Shown here piece after piece: positions 1 to 6,744 of a stretch of DNA of 29,406 bases. This DNA is from DASULK01 sp036381835 (lineage in GTDB: Bacteria > Actinomycetota > Actinomycetes > Mycobacteriales > Micromonosporaceae), in the NCBI GenBank assembly GCA_036381835.1, contig DASVCA010000041.1, positions 1-29,406 on the forward strand, written 5' to 3'. The translations under genes were made by a program, and so were the position numbers. Numbering within the stretch: position 1 is the first letter of the stretch; every line of letters starts with the position of its first letter. The notes beneath the pieces were generated by a model, which was not told the origin of the DNA, searched no databases, and saw only the letters and a program-made list of their open reading frames with translations.

Positions 1-1428
1 GATCGTGTCGACCACCAGTTCGCTGGCCAGCCGAACGATGTCGATGTCCCGCTCGTACTCCTGGCGCCGGGCGGTCACGAACGCCGCCCGTTCGTCCTCG
101 TCAGCGATCGCGGCGATCTTGTTGGCGTAGACCGCATTCACCGCCGCCTCGGCGCCCATGACCGCGATCTTCGCGGTCGGCAGCGCGATCGTGGCATCCG
201 GCCGGAACCCGGGCCCGGCCATGGCGTAGAGCCCGGCCCCGTACGCCTTGCGCACGACCACACAGATCTTCGGCACGGTCGCCTCGGCCACCGCGCTGAT
301 CAGCTTGGCCCCGTGCCGGATGATGCCCGCCCGCTCCACGGCGGCGCCGACCATGAACCCGGGCACGTCGGCGAGGAAGAGCAGCGGCACGTTGAAAGCG
401 TCGCAGAGCTGAACGAAGCGCGCGGCCTTGTCGGCGGAGTCGACGAACAGGACACCGCCCTTGAACATCGAGTTGTTGGCGACCACGCCGACGACCTCGC
501 CGCCCAGCCGTCCGAAGCCGATCGTCAGCTCCTTGGCCCACAGCGCCTGGATCTCGAAGAACGAGTCCGCGTCGAGCAGCCCCTTGACGAACCGGCGCAT
601 GTCGAACGCCTGCCGCTCGTTCTCCGGCACCAGCGCACCGAGGTCGACGTTGGCCGGCGCGTCGACGGCCGGCGCGGACGGCGGCCGCAGGGTCCAGTTG
701 TCCGGCAGGTACGACAGGTACCGCTTGACCACGCCGAGGGCTTCGGCCTCGCTCTTGCACAGGAAATGGCCGACGCCGGACTCGGCGCAGTGCACCCGCG
801 CCCCGCCCATCGCCTCCAGGGTGGTCTTCTCACCGGTGACCATCTCGACCATCCGGTCCGAGCCGAGATACATGCTGGCGTTGCCGTCCACCATGGCCAC
901 CACGTCGCCGAACGCGGGGATGTAGGCGCCGCCCGCCGCGCTCGGCCCGAACAGGGCGCACACCTGCGGGATGGAGCCGGAAGCGCGTACCTGGCTCCAG
1001 AAGATCTTGCCCGCGCCGCGTCGGCCGGGGAACAGTTCGACCTGGTCGGTGATCCGGGCCCCGGCCGAGTCGACCAGGTAGACCATCGGCACCCCGGTGG
1101 TGTAGGCGCGCTCGATGATGCGAATGATCTTCTCCACGGTTCGGGCACCCCAGGACCCGGCCTTGACCGTGGAGTCGTTGGCCATCAGGCACACCTGGCG
1201 GCCGTCGATCGTCGCGGTGCCGGTGACCACGCCGTCAGCGGGCAGGTTGTCGGCCCGGGCGTTGGCGAACAGCCCGTCCTCGACGAAGGATCCCTCGTCG
1301 ACCAGCAGCGCGATGCGTTCGCGGGCGAACAGCTTGCCCTTGGCCGCGTTCGCCGCGTGGTACTTCTCCGCGCCGCCGGCCCGGATCCGCTTGCGCAACT
1401 GCTCCAACGCCGCGTTGTCGAGCGTCAC
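1..1428 (-). CDS. Acyl-CoA carboxylase carboxyltransferase (beta) subunit, probably methylcrotonyl-CoA carboxylase; C-terminus cut by window edge
   Basis: Transfers the carboxyl group from carboxybiotin to an acyl-CoA. The reading frame is open from GTG at 1426-1428 to the left edge (476 codons), with AGGAGG six bases before the start. The translation begins MTLDNAALEQLRKRI and shows crotonase-fold carboxyltransferase signatures: DSAGARI, GPSAAGGAYIPAFGD (N-terminal half oxyanion region) and, in the C-terminal half, VDSADKAARF, PGFMVGAAVERAGII and YGAGLYAMAG. Family members are about 515-540 aa, so only the last few dozen residues are missing. Hydroxymethylglutaryl-CoA lyase upstream and a biotin carboxylase nearby suggest leucine/isovalerate breakdown, i.e. 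methylcrotonyl-CoA as substrate. This is inference from context: propionyl- or another acyl-CoA cannot be excluded from sequence alone. A TetR-like palindrome lies about 43 bp upstream. Confidence 0.9.
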   Translation of the reverse strand, partial: MTLDNAALEQLRKRIRAGGAEKYHAANAAKGKLFARERIALLVDEGSFVEDGLFANARADNLPADGVVTGTATIDGRQVCLMANDSTVKAGSWGARTVEKIIRIIERAYTTGVPMVYLVDSAGARITDQVELFPGRRGAGKIFWSQVRASGSIPQVCALFGPSAAGGAYIPAFGDVVAMVDGNASMYLGSDRMVEMVTGEKTTLEAMGGARVHCAESGVGHFLCKSEAEALGVVKRYLSYLPDNWTLRPPSAPAVDAPANVDLGALVPENERQAFDMRRFVKGLLDADSFFEIQALWAKELTIGFGRLGGEVVGVVANNSMFKGGVLFVDSADKAARFVQLCDAFNVPLLFLADVPGFMVGAAVERAGIIRHGAKLISAVAEATVPKICVVVRKAYGAGLYAMAGPGFRPDATIALPTAKIAVMGAEAAVNAVYANKIAAIADEDERAAFVTARRQEYERDIDIVRLASELVVDTI

Positions 1429-1470
1429 CTGGTGCCTCCTGTCTGGAAGGTTCCGGCCACCCACACCAAG

Positions 1471-1487
1471 CCTAAACGATCGTTAGG
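1471..1487. promoter_or_regulatory. TetR-type operator overlapping a probable -10 of the carboxyltransferase gene
   Basis: The sequence CCTAAACGATCGTTAGG contains the perfect palindrome AACGATCGTT. With one extra A in the left arm it extends to CTAA-CGATCG-TTAG. On the minus strand a TAGGCT hexamer (TANNNT type) overlaps the outer arm, so a bound repressor would block the promoter. The TetR regulator at 5599-6213 is the obvious candidate ligand, but this is inferred from proximity only. Confidence 0.5.
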
Positions 1488-1558
1488 TTAATCGGTGCTG
1501 CCGTGAACGTCACAGGTGGGAACACCACAAACGCAAGGCGACGAGCGGACGAGCCCGG

Positions 1559-2470
1559 TCAGGCGGCGACCGTACGGGTACGCGGGCCGGCCCGCAGCAC
1601 CCCGGACGGCAGCGGCCGGCCGACCAGCTCCTCGGCCAGCTTCGCCGCCGCCAACAGCGCGTCCAGATCGATGCCGGTGTCGATGCCCATGTCGTGCAGC
1701 ATGTGCACCACCTCCTCGGTGGCCACATTCCCGCTGGCCCCCGGCGCGTACGGGCAGCCGCCCAGGCCGCCGACACTGGCGTCGTACTCGGTGATGCCCA
1801 GCTCCAACGCGGTCAGGATGTTGGCCAGCGCGGTGCCCCGCGTGTTGTGGAAGTGCAGCAGCAGCGGAACGTCCGGGTGGCGCTCACGGACCAGACCGAC
1901 CACCTCCCGCACCCGGCGCGGCGTGGCCATGCCGGTGGTGTCGCCGAACGCGATCCGGTCCGCGCCGTCGGCGAGCACCCGATCCACGATCCCCGCCACC
2001 CGCCGCGGGTCGACATCCCCCTCGTACGGGCAGCCGAAGCTCGTAGAAATGATCACCTCGCAGGTGGCGCCGGCCCCGTGCAGCAGGTCGATCAGCTTGG
2101 CGATGTCGTCCAGCGACTCGGCGGTGGCACGGTTGACGTTACGGCGGTTGTGCGTGTCACTGGCCGACACCACCACCTCGATCTCGGTGAACCCGGCGGC
2201 CAGCGCGCGCTCCGCGCCACGCGAGTTCGGCACCAGCGCCGAATAGCGCACGTCCGGTGACCGGTTCGCCCGCCGCCACACCTCGTCGGCGTCGGCCATC
2301 TGCGGGATCGCACGCGGGTGGACGAAGGAGACCGCCTCGATCCGGCGCACCCCGGTCGCGGACAGCGCGTCCAGCAGCCGCACCTTGGCGTCGGTCGGCA
2401 CCGGTGCCTCGTTCTGCAACCCGTCGCGCGGCCCGACCTCACGGATCGACACGGACTCCGGTAGTGCCAT
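1559..2470 (-). CDS. Hydroxymethylglutaryl-CoA lyase
   Basis: Cleaves 3-hydroxy-3-methylglutaryl-CoA to acetoacetate and acetyl-CoA, the last step of leucine degradation. The protein is 303 aa, normal for the bacterial enzyme. Visible signatures are VGPRDGLQNE (R15, D16; substrate and catalytic site), the metal-binding H206-x-H208 in HFHNTRG, and the HMG-CoA lyase signature SVGGLGGCPYAPGASGN with catalytic Cys239. The start was set at ATG 2468-2470 because GAGGTG lies a few bases upstream; an in-frame extension upstream to 2518 encodes no family-like sequence. The gene is transcribed toward the carboxyltransferase, 130 bp away, with the palindromic operator between them, so the carboxyltransferase probably has its own promoter. 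Confidence 0.93.
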   Translation of the reverse strand: MALPESVSIREVGPRDGLQNEAPVPTDAKVRLLDALSATGVRRIEAVSFVHPRAIPQMADADEVWRRANRSPDVRYSALVPNSRGAERALAAGFTEIEVVVSASDTHNRRNVNRATAESLDDIAKLIDLLHGAGATCEVIISTSFGCPYEGDVDPRRVAGIVDRVLADGADRIAFGDTTGMATPRRVREVVGLVRERHPDVPLLLHFHNTRGTALANILTALELGITEYDASVGGLGGCPYAPGASGNVATEEVVHMLHDMGIDTGIDLDALLAAAKLAEELVGRPLPSGVLRAGPRTRTVAA

Positions 2471-2615
2471 CTGGGTCACCTCACTGTGCTGTCCGTCCGG
2501 GCAACCCATCCGGCCCACCCGCCATTGCTCTGCTTACCCGCGGCAACACCCGGCGTCCGGATGGCGAACACTGACTGTGGCGTAAGGGTACGCAGCGCCC
2601 CGGCGGCGTGCCAAC

Positions 2616-2645
2616 GGTGGGGATGGCCACACGTCCACCCCCACC
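2616..2645. terminator. Possible terminator hairpin downstream of the lipase gene
   Basis: Arms GGTGGGG (2616-2622) and CCCCACC (2639-2645) pair perfectly around a 16-nt loop. The hairpin sits 10 bp past the lipase stop on the minus strand. There is no U-tract, as is common in actinobacteria. Apart from this hairpin the 2471-2655 intergenic stretch shows nothing recognisable. Confidence 0.4.
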
Positions 2646-2655
2646 GGTCAACGGA

Positions 2656-3885
2656 TCAGAGCAGCCAACAGTTGGAAAGCGCCGGAAGACCGGCGAACCG
2701 GGCCTCCAGGAAGGCGAACGACTCCGGATAGCTGTCCAGCGCCCCGCCCACATGAGTGGGCGCGACGTTGGCCGAGAACCACACCTTCGCCCCGCTGTTG
2801 CACCACCGCTTGGCCATCGCCTTGCCCACGTCGTACGGGATCACATCGTCCAGCATGCTGTGAGTGACCAGGGTCGGGACGTTCGGCCGCCGACCGTGGG
2901 CGCCGATCACCTGCTCGGCGAGGACCGACTTGAACGGCTCGGCACCGAGATGGTCGGTCACCGGCCGGCCGTCCTCGGTGAGCGTCGAGGAGCGGACGAA
3001 CGGGTACTTCAACAGCGACTCCGCGGTGCACTGACCCTTGAGGTCGGCCAGTACCCGTTCGCCGGTCGCGTTCAGGTAGGGCGCGGTGTCGATGTCGTAG
3101 GAGGCGGAAAGACCGGCCAGGGCGTACCCCAGGAAGGCGAAGTAGAGCGAGCCGTCGAGATTCTGCGCCGTCCGCGTCAGGTCGGCCGGGACCGCGCCCG
3201 CGACGACCCCCTTCAGCCTCAGCTCCGGCGCGTACGACGCGGCGAGTTCGGCGGCGGCCGAAGCCGCCTGACCGCCCTGCGAATACCCGGTGACGGCGAC
3301 CGGGCCGTCGGCCGGCAGATTGGCGAGGGTCAGTCGCTGGGCGGCGCGGATCGAGTCCAGCACGGCCCGCCCGGTCACCTCACGGCTCATGTAGGTGTGC
3401 TCACCCTCGGTGCCCAGGCCCTGGTAGTCGGCCACCACCACCGCGTAGCCGCGGGCCAGCAGGCCGGAGATGAACACACCCTCGTACTCGGTGCCGGCGG
3501 CCATCTGCCGCGACGGCGCGCACTGGTCGCCCAGGCCCTGGGTGCCCACCGCGTAGGCGACGATCGGTCGCGCTCCGCCGCCCGTCCACTGTGTCGTCGG
3601 CACCAGCACCGACCCGGTCACGGCGATCGGCGTGCCGGTGCGGTCGGTGCTGCGATACATGATGCGGTACGCCGATCCCGGTGCCCGGATCACCTTGAGC
3701 GGGTCGAGGTAGAAGGTGAACGGTTCCGCGCGGATGATGTCGCCGTTGTTCGGCGGCAGCGACGCGGGGGTGTCGTAGAAGCCACCGCCGGCGTGTGCCG
3801 GTGCGGCCGCCACGGTGGCGGCGAGGGTCGCGACTACGGCGACCCCCGCCGCTCGTCGCCATAGATTTCGGTGCCGGGGTCTCAT
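2656..3885 (-). CDS. Secreted triacylglycerol lipase (LIP family, alpha/beta hydrolase)
   Basis: Predicted extracellular lipase/esterase of 409 aa. The start is ATG 3883-3885, preceded by AGGAGA; a longer in-frame extension to 3969 lacks any signal for translation. Residues 1-32 form a signal peptide: basic n-region MRPRHRNLWRR, a hydrophobic Ala/Val core and an AHA cleavage motif. The nucleophile elbow GYSQGG gives Ser202, HSMLDDVIPY supplies Asp346 or Asp347, and APTHVGG supplies His378, completing a Ser-Asp-His triad. Cys121, Cys286, Cys362 and Cys406 could form disulfides outside the cell. The overall layout matches the secretory lipase family (PF03583), including the VADYQGLG motif. It sits inside the carboxylase cluster but has no obvious biochemical link to it, so it may be an independent insertion. 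Confidence 0.9.
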   Translation of the reverse strand: MRPRHRNLWRRAAGVAVVATLAATVAAAPAHAGGGFYDTPASLPPNNGDIIRAEPFTFYLDPLKVIRAPGSAYRIMYRSTDRTGTPIAVTGSVLVPTTQWTGGGARPIVAYAVGTQGLGDQCAPSRQMAAGTEYEGVFISGLLARGYAVVVADYQGLGTEGEHTYMSREVTGRAVLDSIRAAQRLTLANLPADGPVAVTGYSQGGQAASAAAELAASYAPELRLKGVVAGAVPADLTRTAQNLDGSLYFAFLGYALAGLSASYDIDTAPYLNATGERVLADLKGQCTAESLLKYPFVRSSTLTEDGRPVTDHLGAEPFKSVLAEQVIGAHGRRPNVPTLVTHSMLDDVIPYDVGKAMAKRWCNSGAKVWFSANVAPTHVGGALDSYPESFAFLEARFAGLPALSNCWLL

Positions 3886-3995
3886 GGCTGTCTCCTGTCG
3901 GGTGCTCGTTTCACCGTGCGGCGCATCCAGTGGAGGCCGACTGACGCGGTGTCTACCGGCGAGTAACAACTGGTCCGTACAGATTTAGATACATC

Positions 3996-4094
3996 GACGC
4001 GAAAGTCAATGGACTCGGCGCGAGCGCAGCCCGACTCGCCACCGGCAGCCTCATCGAGGCGGCGGTAGACGACGTGAAGATCACCCTCGACTGA
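3996..4094 (+). pseudogene. Possible 3' remnant of an unidentified gene
   Basis: A plus-strand frame ending at TGA 4092-4094 reads YIDAKVNGLGASAARLATGS, followed by about a dozen more residues ending in KITLD. Third positions over the last ~29 codons are strongly G/C, as in real genes here, while upstream sequence loses this bias and meets a stop at 3942-3944. No start or ribosome-binding site is visible. A strong hairpin follows 11 bp downstream, as expected behind a gene end. The product is not recognised, and chance coding-like sequence is possible. Confidence 0.25.
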
Positions 4095-4105
4095 TGCGAC
4101 ACGGG

Positions 4106-4140
4106 GCCGGGCGTGGCAGGTTCACCCCGCCACGCCCGGC
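4106..4140. terminator. Bidirectional terminator hairpin
   Basis: A perfect 12-bp stem (GCCGGGCGTGGC at 4106-4117 with its complement at 4129-4140) and an 11-nt loop. It lies 10 bp beyond the biotin carboxylase stop and just after the remnant frame ending at 4094. No U-tract. Confidence 0.65.
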
Positions 4141-4150
4141 GGTCGCCGGC

Positions 4151-5488
4151 TCAGCGCATGCGACCGACGATGCCGGTGTCGTAGTCGCCGGAGACGAACT
4201 CGGCGTTGTTCAGCAGCTCGGCGAAGAACGGCAGGTTGCACTTCGGACCGGCCACCTCGAACGCGGCCACCGCAGCCCGGGCCCGCTCAATCGCCTGGGC
4301 GCGGTCGGCGCCGTGGACGATCAGCTTCGCCAGCAGCGAGTCGTAGAACGGGGTCACCGTGTTGCCCGCCGCGTAACCGGAGTCGACCCGCACCCCGTCG
4401 CCCGCCGGCTCCACCCAGGTGGTGATGTGCCCCGGCCCCGGCAGGAACCGCTTGGGGTCCTCGGCGTTGACGCGCAGCTCGATCGCGTGCCCGCGCGGGG
4501 TCAGCGCATCCGGATCGAACGTCGGCTGCAGCCCGGCCGCCACCCGCAGCTGCTCCTCCACCAGGTCGATGCCGTAGACCAGCTCGGTCACCGGATGCTC
4601 CACCTGCAGCCGGGTGTTCATCTCAAGGAAGTAGAACTCGCCGGTGGTCGGGTCGAGCAGACACTCCACGGTGCCGGCGTTGCGGTAAGCGACCGCCTCA
4701 CCCGCCCGCACCGCCGCGGCCAACAGCCGCTCCCGCAGCGACGGCGACACCGCCGGGGACGGCGACTCCTCCACCAGCTTCTGGTTGCGCCGCTGCACCG
4801 AGCACTCCCGCTCGCCGAGCGCCACCACCCGACCGTCGGCCAGCCCGAGGATCTGCACCTCGACGTGACGCACCCGGGGGAAGTAACGCTCGATCAACAC
4901 CGACCCGTCGCCGAACATCCGCTCGGCGAAGGCGCGCACCTTCTCGTACTCGGCCCGCAACGCCGCCTCGTCGGCGGCGACCCCCATCCCCATGCCGCCG
5001 CCGCCCGCGGCGGCCTTCACCATCACCGGGTAGCCGATGTCGGCCGCCGCGGCCACCGCCGCCTCGACGTCCGTCGCCGGCTCGGTGGTGCCGGGAGCCA
5101 CCGGCACACCCGCCGCGGCCATCACGTTCCTAGCGTTGATCTTGTCGCCCATGGCATCGATCGCGTCCGCGCCGGGGCCGACCCAGACCAGCCCGAGATT
5201 CGCCACGGTACGGGCGAAGTCGGCGTTCTCCGAGAGGAAGCCGTAGCCCGGGTGCACGGCCTGAGCACCCGTCGACTTCGCCGCCGAGATGATCGACTCG
5301 GGGTTGCGATAGCTCTGCGCCGGGTTCGCCGGACCGATGCAGACCGCCTCGTCGGCCTCCGCGACGAACGGCAGCCCGGCGTCCGCCTCGGAATACACCG
5401 CGATGGTCCGCACCCCGAGCCGGCGGGCGGTACGGATGATCCGGCGGGCGATCTCACCACGGTTCGCGACAAGCAGCGACTCAAGCAC
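4151..5488 (-). CDS. Biotin carboxylase subunit of an acyl-CoA carboxylase (no biotin-carrier domain)
   Basis: ATP-dependent carboxylation of biotin for an acyl-CoA carboxylase. The 445-aa product has the N-terminal biotin carboxylase domain (SLLVANRGEIARRI), the ATP-grasp glycine loop KAAAGGGGMGMG, ERECSVQRRNQKLVEESPSP, the metal/ATP site EMNTRLQVEHPVTE and the C-terminal domain with ELRVNAEDP and PFYDSLLAKLI. The start is GTG 5486-5488 with GGAGGAG upstream; an earlier in-frame GTG lies within that ribosome-binding site. Actinobacterial methylcrotonyl/propionyl alpha subunits are often about 600-670 aa and end in a biotinyl domain with an MKM motif. Here the protein stops after the carboxylase domain, so a separate BCCP is needed and is not in this window. 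Probably the partner of the carboxyltransferase at the left edge. Confidence 0.92.
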   Translation of the reverse strand: MLESLLVANRGEIARRIIRTARRLGVRTIAVYSEADAGLPFVAEADEAVCIGPANPAQSYRNPESIISAAKSTGAQAVHPGYGFLSENADFARTVANLGLVWVGPGADAIDAMGDKINARNVMAAAGVPVAPGTTEPATDVEAAVAAAADIGYPVMVKAAAGGGGMGMGVAADEAALRAEYEKVRAFAERMFGDGSVLIERYFPRVRHVEVQILGLADGRVVALGERECSVQRRNQKLVEESPSPAVSPSLRERLLAAAVRAGEAVAYRNAGTVECLLDPTTGEFYFLEMNTRLQVEHPVTELVYGIDLVEEQLRVAAGLQPTFDPDALTPRGHAIELRVNAEDPKRFLPGPGHITTWVEPAGDGVRVDSGYAAGNTVTPFYDSLLAKLIVHGADRAQAIERARAAVAAFEVAGPKCNLPFFAELLNNAEFVSGDYDTGIVGRMR

Positions 5489-5598
5489 GGCCTCTCCTCC
5501 CACAGGGATCGGAGGTCAGGTTACGCCCGGGCGGTGCTACTGGCGAGTCGGCAGCCCAGCCCGACACGCCAACCGACCACACCCCCGAACCGGCCGGC

Positions 5599-6213
5599 TC
5601 AACCAAGCAACGCGGCACGGGCGGCCGCCCGCAGCAGGTCCGCCCGGCGGTCGCGATCGACCTCCCCGCCCAGGAACGGGGTGGAGTTCATCAGGCCGAA
5701 CGCGGCATGGGCCAGCACCCGGGCCTCGGCGGCCGTCAACTCCGCCCGCAGCGTGGTCAACACCCCCACCCACTCCTCGACGTAAAGCCGCTGCAACCGG
5801 CGAATCTGCCGGCGCGGTTCCTCCGGCAGCCGGTCCAGTTCGTTCAGATGCAGGGCGATGACGGCCGGATTGGCCAGGGCGAAATCGACATGGAAGTCGA
5901 TCAGCGACTCCAGCGCCGCCCGCGGATCGTCCACATGCTCGGCGACCCGCTTGCGGCCACCCTCCAGCAACTCCTCACTCACCGGGATCAGGGCGGCGGC
6001 GAGCATCGCCTCCTTACCCGCGAAGTGGTGGTAGAGGGCGGGGCCGGTCACCCCGGCGGCCGAGCCGATGTCGTCCATCGACACGCCGTGATAGCCGCGC
6101 ATGGCGAAAAGACCGACCGCGATCTTCAGGATCTCGTCCCGACGCGACCGCCGCCGCCCGGCCGCGGACGCACCATCGCCCATCGGACCGGTCACCTGCC
6201 GCTCTATCGTCAC
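5599..6213 (-). CDS. TetR-family transcriptional regulator of the carboxylase cluster
   Basis: A 204-aa one-component regulator. The N-terminal helix-turn-helix is clear at about residues 24-70: ILKIAVGLFAMRGYHGVSMD, then IGSAAGVTGPALYHHFAGKE. The rest is an all-helical ligand-binding domain of TetR type. The start is taken as GTG 6211-6213, because TAGGCT (TANNNT) lies exactly six bases upstream, which fits a leaderless mRNA. ATG at 6181-6183 with AGGTGA upstream is an alternative start giving 194 aa. The gene heads the minus-strand carboxylase/lyase block and is the likely repressor of the palindrome at 1471-1487. The mobile cassette is inserted 10 bp upstream, at the first TA of the -10, so upstream promoter and operator sequence has been replaced. 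Confidence 0.88.
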   Translation of the reverse strand: MTIERQVTGPMGDGASAAGRRRSRRDEILKIAVGLFAMRGYHGVSMDDIGSAAGVTGPALYHHFAGKEAMLAAALIPVSEELLEGGRKRVAEHVDDPRAALESLIDFHVDFALANPAVIALHLNELDRLPEEPRRQIRRLQRLYVEEWVGVLTTLRAELTAAEARVLAHAAFGLMNSTPFLGGEVDRDRRADLLRAAARAALLG

Positions 6214-6223
6214 CAGGCCAGCC

Positions 6224-6329
6224 TAATACTCCAACGTCACTTGGCTCCGGCGTTGGGCGTGGCGCGGGCATGAGGACGGCCACCGCGTTGATCATCGATG
6301 GTTTGTGAGGACAACCGAAGATTGTGCGG
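6224..6329 (+). repeat. Left 106-bp terminal inverted repeat
   Basis: Pairs with 8492-8597 in inverted orientation; the single difference is C at 6247 (CTCCGG here, CTTCGG in the right copy read inward). Identity breaks off abruptly after ATTGTGCGG. The two ends of the arm are not inverted repeats of each other, so the arm is not a small element of its own. Confidence 0.92.
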
Positions 6330-6443
6330 CGGTAGGTCGTCTCTGGGCTCGACAGCCTCCGTCCAGCCGACCGTCTTGTCCTTCCGATAACCGCTCCCAG
6401 GCCTAGTCTGAATTGCTAACCTTTGCCTGACTAGTCGCATCAG

Positions 6444-6469
6444 CGGTGAAAAGCTGGATTCACCGTTTT
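6444..6469 (+). terminator. Hairpin followed by T-run inside the cassette leader (terminator or attenuator)
   Basis: A perfect 7-bp stem CGGTGAA/TTCACCG (6444-6450, 6459-6465) with an 8-nt loop is followed by TTTT. This is a U-tract terminator, rare in this window. It lies 70-90 bp upstream of the first short cassette frame, where it could stop read-through entering the cassette or act as an attenuator. A second hairpin, GCAGGTAC/GTGCCTGC with loop TTGTT, follows at 6497-6517. Confidence 0.5.
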
Positions 6470-6535
6470 CCTCCGCCTAACGGTGCCCTCGGATAAGCAG
6501 GTACTTGTTGTGCCTGCGTTCGACCGGGAGTGACG

Positions 6536-6628
6536 ATGACCGTCAGATTGATAACGCGTTCGTCCCGCGGTTTCTACGCGCCCACCGGCAGCACGGCGAG
6601 GCCCCTCGGCATCCGGCCACATCGGTGA
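6536..6628 (+). CDS. Candidate 30-aa arginine-rich leader peptide in the cassette
   Basis: ATG at 6536 (GTG starts at 6530 and 6533 are out-competed by position) follows GGGAG at a spacing of 5 nt. The 30-residue product begins MTVRLITRSSRGFYAPTG and ends IRPHR, with six arginines. Third positions are about four-fifths G/C. Its stop overlaps the next start as TGATG at 6626-6630. No family is recognised. It could be a translated leader, a precursor peptide or a chance frame; a 79-codon TTG-started frame (6505-6744) overlaps it and is an alternative reading. Confidence 0.25.
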   Translation: MTVRLITRSSRGFYAPTGSTARPLGIRPHR

Positions 6629-6744
6629 TGCTCCACGGTGTCCACGATGTCCCGCACAACCCAGCCGTCAGCGCTCACGACTTTCCTGGCACAAGACCGA
6701 TCCCGGTCTCGTCCGGGCGTCGGCACCTGAAAGGAGAACGGTGA
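6628..6744 (+). CDS. Candidate 38-aa peptide, overlapping the next gene
   Basis: ATG 6628 (within TGATG of the previous frame) to TGA 6742-6744, whose bases overlap the GTG start of the following gene (GTGA). The product begins MLHGVHDVPHNPAVSAHD and ends GRRHLKGER. It has no transmembrane segment and no recognised motif. The overlaps on both sides argue for translational coupling, but third-position G/C is only about two-thirds, weaker than in confirmed genes here. Confidence 0.25.
   Translation: MLHGVHDVPHNPAVSAHDFPGTRPIPVSSGRRHLKGER

Noticed and set aside
313..1491. A 392-codon plus-strand frame across the carboxyltransferase gene
   Set aside because: The minus-strand frame gives textbook carboxyltransferase motifs; the plus frame is compositional antisense.
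4151..5488. Fatty-acid-synthesis acetyl-CoA carboxylase AccC
   Set aside because: Length alone would allow it, but the neighbours (HMG-CoA lyase, carboxyltransferase, TetR) point to acyl-CoA catabolism.
6330..6740. Guanidine riboswitch ahead of the guanidino-fold gene
   Set aside because: I could not find the conserved ykkC-type (guanidine-I) core motifs; only simple hairpins are visible.
6505..6744. A 79-codon frame from TTG 6505 as one protein
   Set aside because: There is no good ribosome-binding site, the third-position bias is weak and the hairpin at 6497-6517 overlaps the start. Shorter coupled frames explain the overlaps as well; it is kept only as an alternative reading.
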